A DNA stretch of 64,000 nucleotides from Nymphaea colorata (Eukaryota > Streptophyta > Magnoliopsida > Nymphaeales > Nymphaeaceae): assembly GCF_008831285.2 (NCBI RefSeq), contig NC_045141.1, forward strand, positions 19,464,848 through 19,528,847, in the 5' to 3' direction. Under the pieces are notes generated by a model. It was not told where the DNA came from, ran no database searches, and saw only the letters and a list, made by a program, of their open reading frames with translations. Both the position numbers and the translations under genes were made by a program. Position 1 is the first letter of the stretch, and each line of letters begins with the position of its first letter. This document shows, piece by piece, positions 63,245 through 64,000 of this stretch.

Positions 63245-63410
63245 ATCCATTGACAGTCTTAGCCCTGCTACTTGGTGTCTTCTCACAACGAGGGAGACCC
63301 ACTGACAGCTTAGCCCACCTACTTGGTTTCTTCTCATAATGAGGGACACCCACTTGGTGTCTTCTCATAATAAGGGACACCTACTGACAGTCTTAGCCTA
63401 CCACTTGGGA
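63245..63410. repeat. Short tandem repeat, about 50-bp unit, three imperfect copies
   Basis: Each unit holds (A/C)CTACTTGGTGTCTTCTCA, then AA(C/T)GAGGGA and CCCACTGACAG, with some units shortened. Confidence 0.8.
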
Positions 63411-64000
63411 TCTTTGCTTTGGCATGAAGCTTTCCTCATCGATGTTGTTAGGGATCAGTTTGAATCGAATTATTTCCTGAAAGTGAATCAAGAAACCGGC
63501 TGGATTAAACAAATTAGCATCATTTTTTTCCAATTGGCCGATTCTACTCGAATCGACAGAAAAACTGTGCATTGGATGAAGGTGCTGAAGTTGCTGATTT
63601 TCTGACTTCCAAAATTTCGTTACTGAATGTTTCTTACTTGTCCTCTTTCGAAATGATCAAACCTTATGCCATTATTCACTTCAACCCGTTTCTTTCATAT
63701 ATCTTGGAAAATCACTTTCTCAGTTTTCTTTTCGATTCAAAAGTAATCGCATTCTGTCAAATTTCCAAACCGTTGTGAGAAACGATTCAATCCAAAAACC
63801 AGTTTTAACAACATAAGATGGCATACTATTAGCAAAAAACAGATGAACTGATCGACAACGAAAGGTTACGAACTTTTCATGGTGAGAATTGAGTGACGTT
63901 TATCAGCAGTGCCAAAAGAAAAAGTTCTTTTCCCTCTTACCGCAGCAAGAAATTCTTCTGTTTCCATTTTCCGAAAGAAGACGGGCAATTCCGGTTCCAA

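Larger units (their letters stand above)
62522..64000. other. 3' flank of gene 4 and right-hand spacer
   Basis: Positions 62,522-63,075 repeat the 3' flank of gene 3. Two short tandem repeats follow (62,756-62,820 and 63,245-63,410). Beyond 63,415 no gene, element or repeat was recognised; the ORF of 88 codons at 63,339-63,605 has no visible domain. Confidence 0.5.

Noticed and set aside
1-64000. CRISPR arrays, bacterial operons, rRNA or tRNA genes
   Set aside because: No regularly spaced direct repeats with unique spacers and no recognisable rRNA or tRNA sequence were seen; the gene structure is plant nuclear.

Overview
This window is nuclear DNA of a flowering plant. The genes are split by GT-AG introns, some of several kilobases, spacers are AT-rich, and the DNA is full of decayed transposons and CT/AT microsatellites. 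The protein families are plant ones: a TRM/DUF4378-type protein, the ER syntaxin SYP81, and the USP/receptor-like-cytoplasmic-kinase/U-box (PUB33-34-like) family. The species cannot be read from the sequence; nothing here is bacterial or organellar.

Layout. Positions 1-3.2 kb: the 5' part of a minus-strand TRM/DUF4378-like gene that runs off the left edge, with its leader and promoter region to about 5.9 kb. Positions 6-13.8 kb: spacer with decayed elements and microsatellites. Positions 13.85-15.2 kb: a broken USP/U-box-type kinase in two pieces on opposite strands. Positions 15.2-21.6 kb: repeat-rich spacer. Positions 21.7-24.8 kb: gene 1, an intact six-exon USP-coiled-coil-kinase gene without a U-box. 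Positions 24.8-30.2 kb: spacer with a fold-back MITE, an LTR/primer-binding-site relic and TIR fragments. Positions 30.3-37.4 kb: gene 2, same architecture as gene 1. Positions 37.4-42.4 kb: spacer and a 1.5 kb TIR element. Positions 42.6-48.7 kb: a complete seven-coding-exon SYP81 syntaxin gene. Positions 50.1-53.0 kb: a decayed hAT transposon. Positions 53.6-56.7 kb and 59.2-62.5 kb: genes 3 and 4, tandem duplicates encoding coiled coil-kinase-like-U-box proteins without a USP domain. The rest is duplicated flank and short tandem repeats.

The main point is how one protein architecture is divided across the cluster. The family's full form is USP + coiled coil + kinase + U-box. Genes 1 and 2 keep the USP domain and a kinase with its catalytic Asp, but stop before the U-box. 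Genes 3 and 4 keep the U-box and coiled coil, have no USP domain, and have lost the catalytic Asp (HTN and LNN in place of HGD). The locus therefore looks like an ancestral multidomain gene partitioned into likely active stress-domain kinases and pseudokinase-type E3 ligases, with relics of further copies at 14 and 57.4 kb. All splice sites were placed by eye; reading phases agree across every junction reported.
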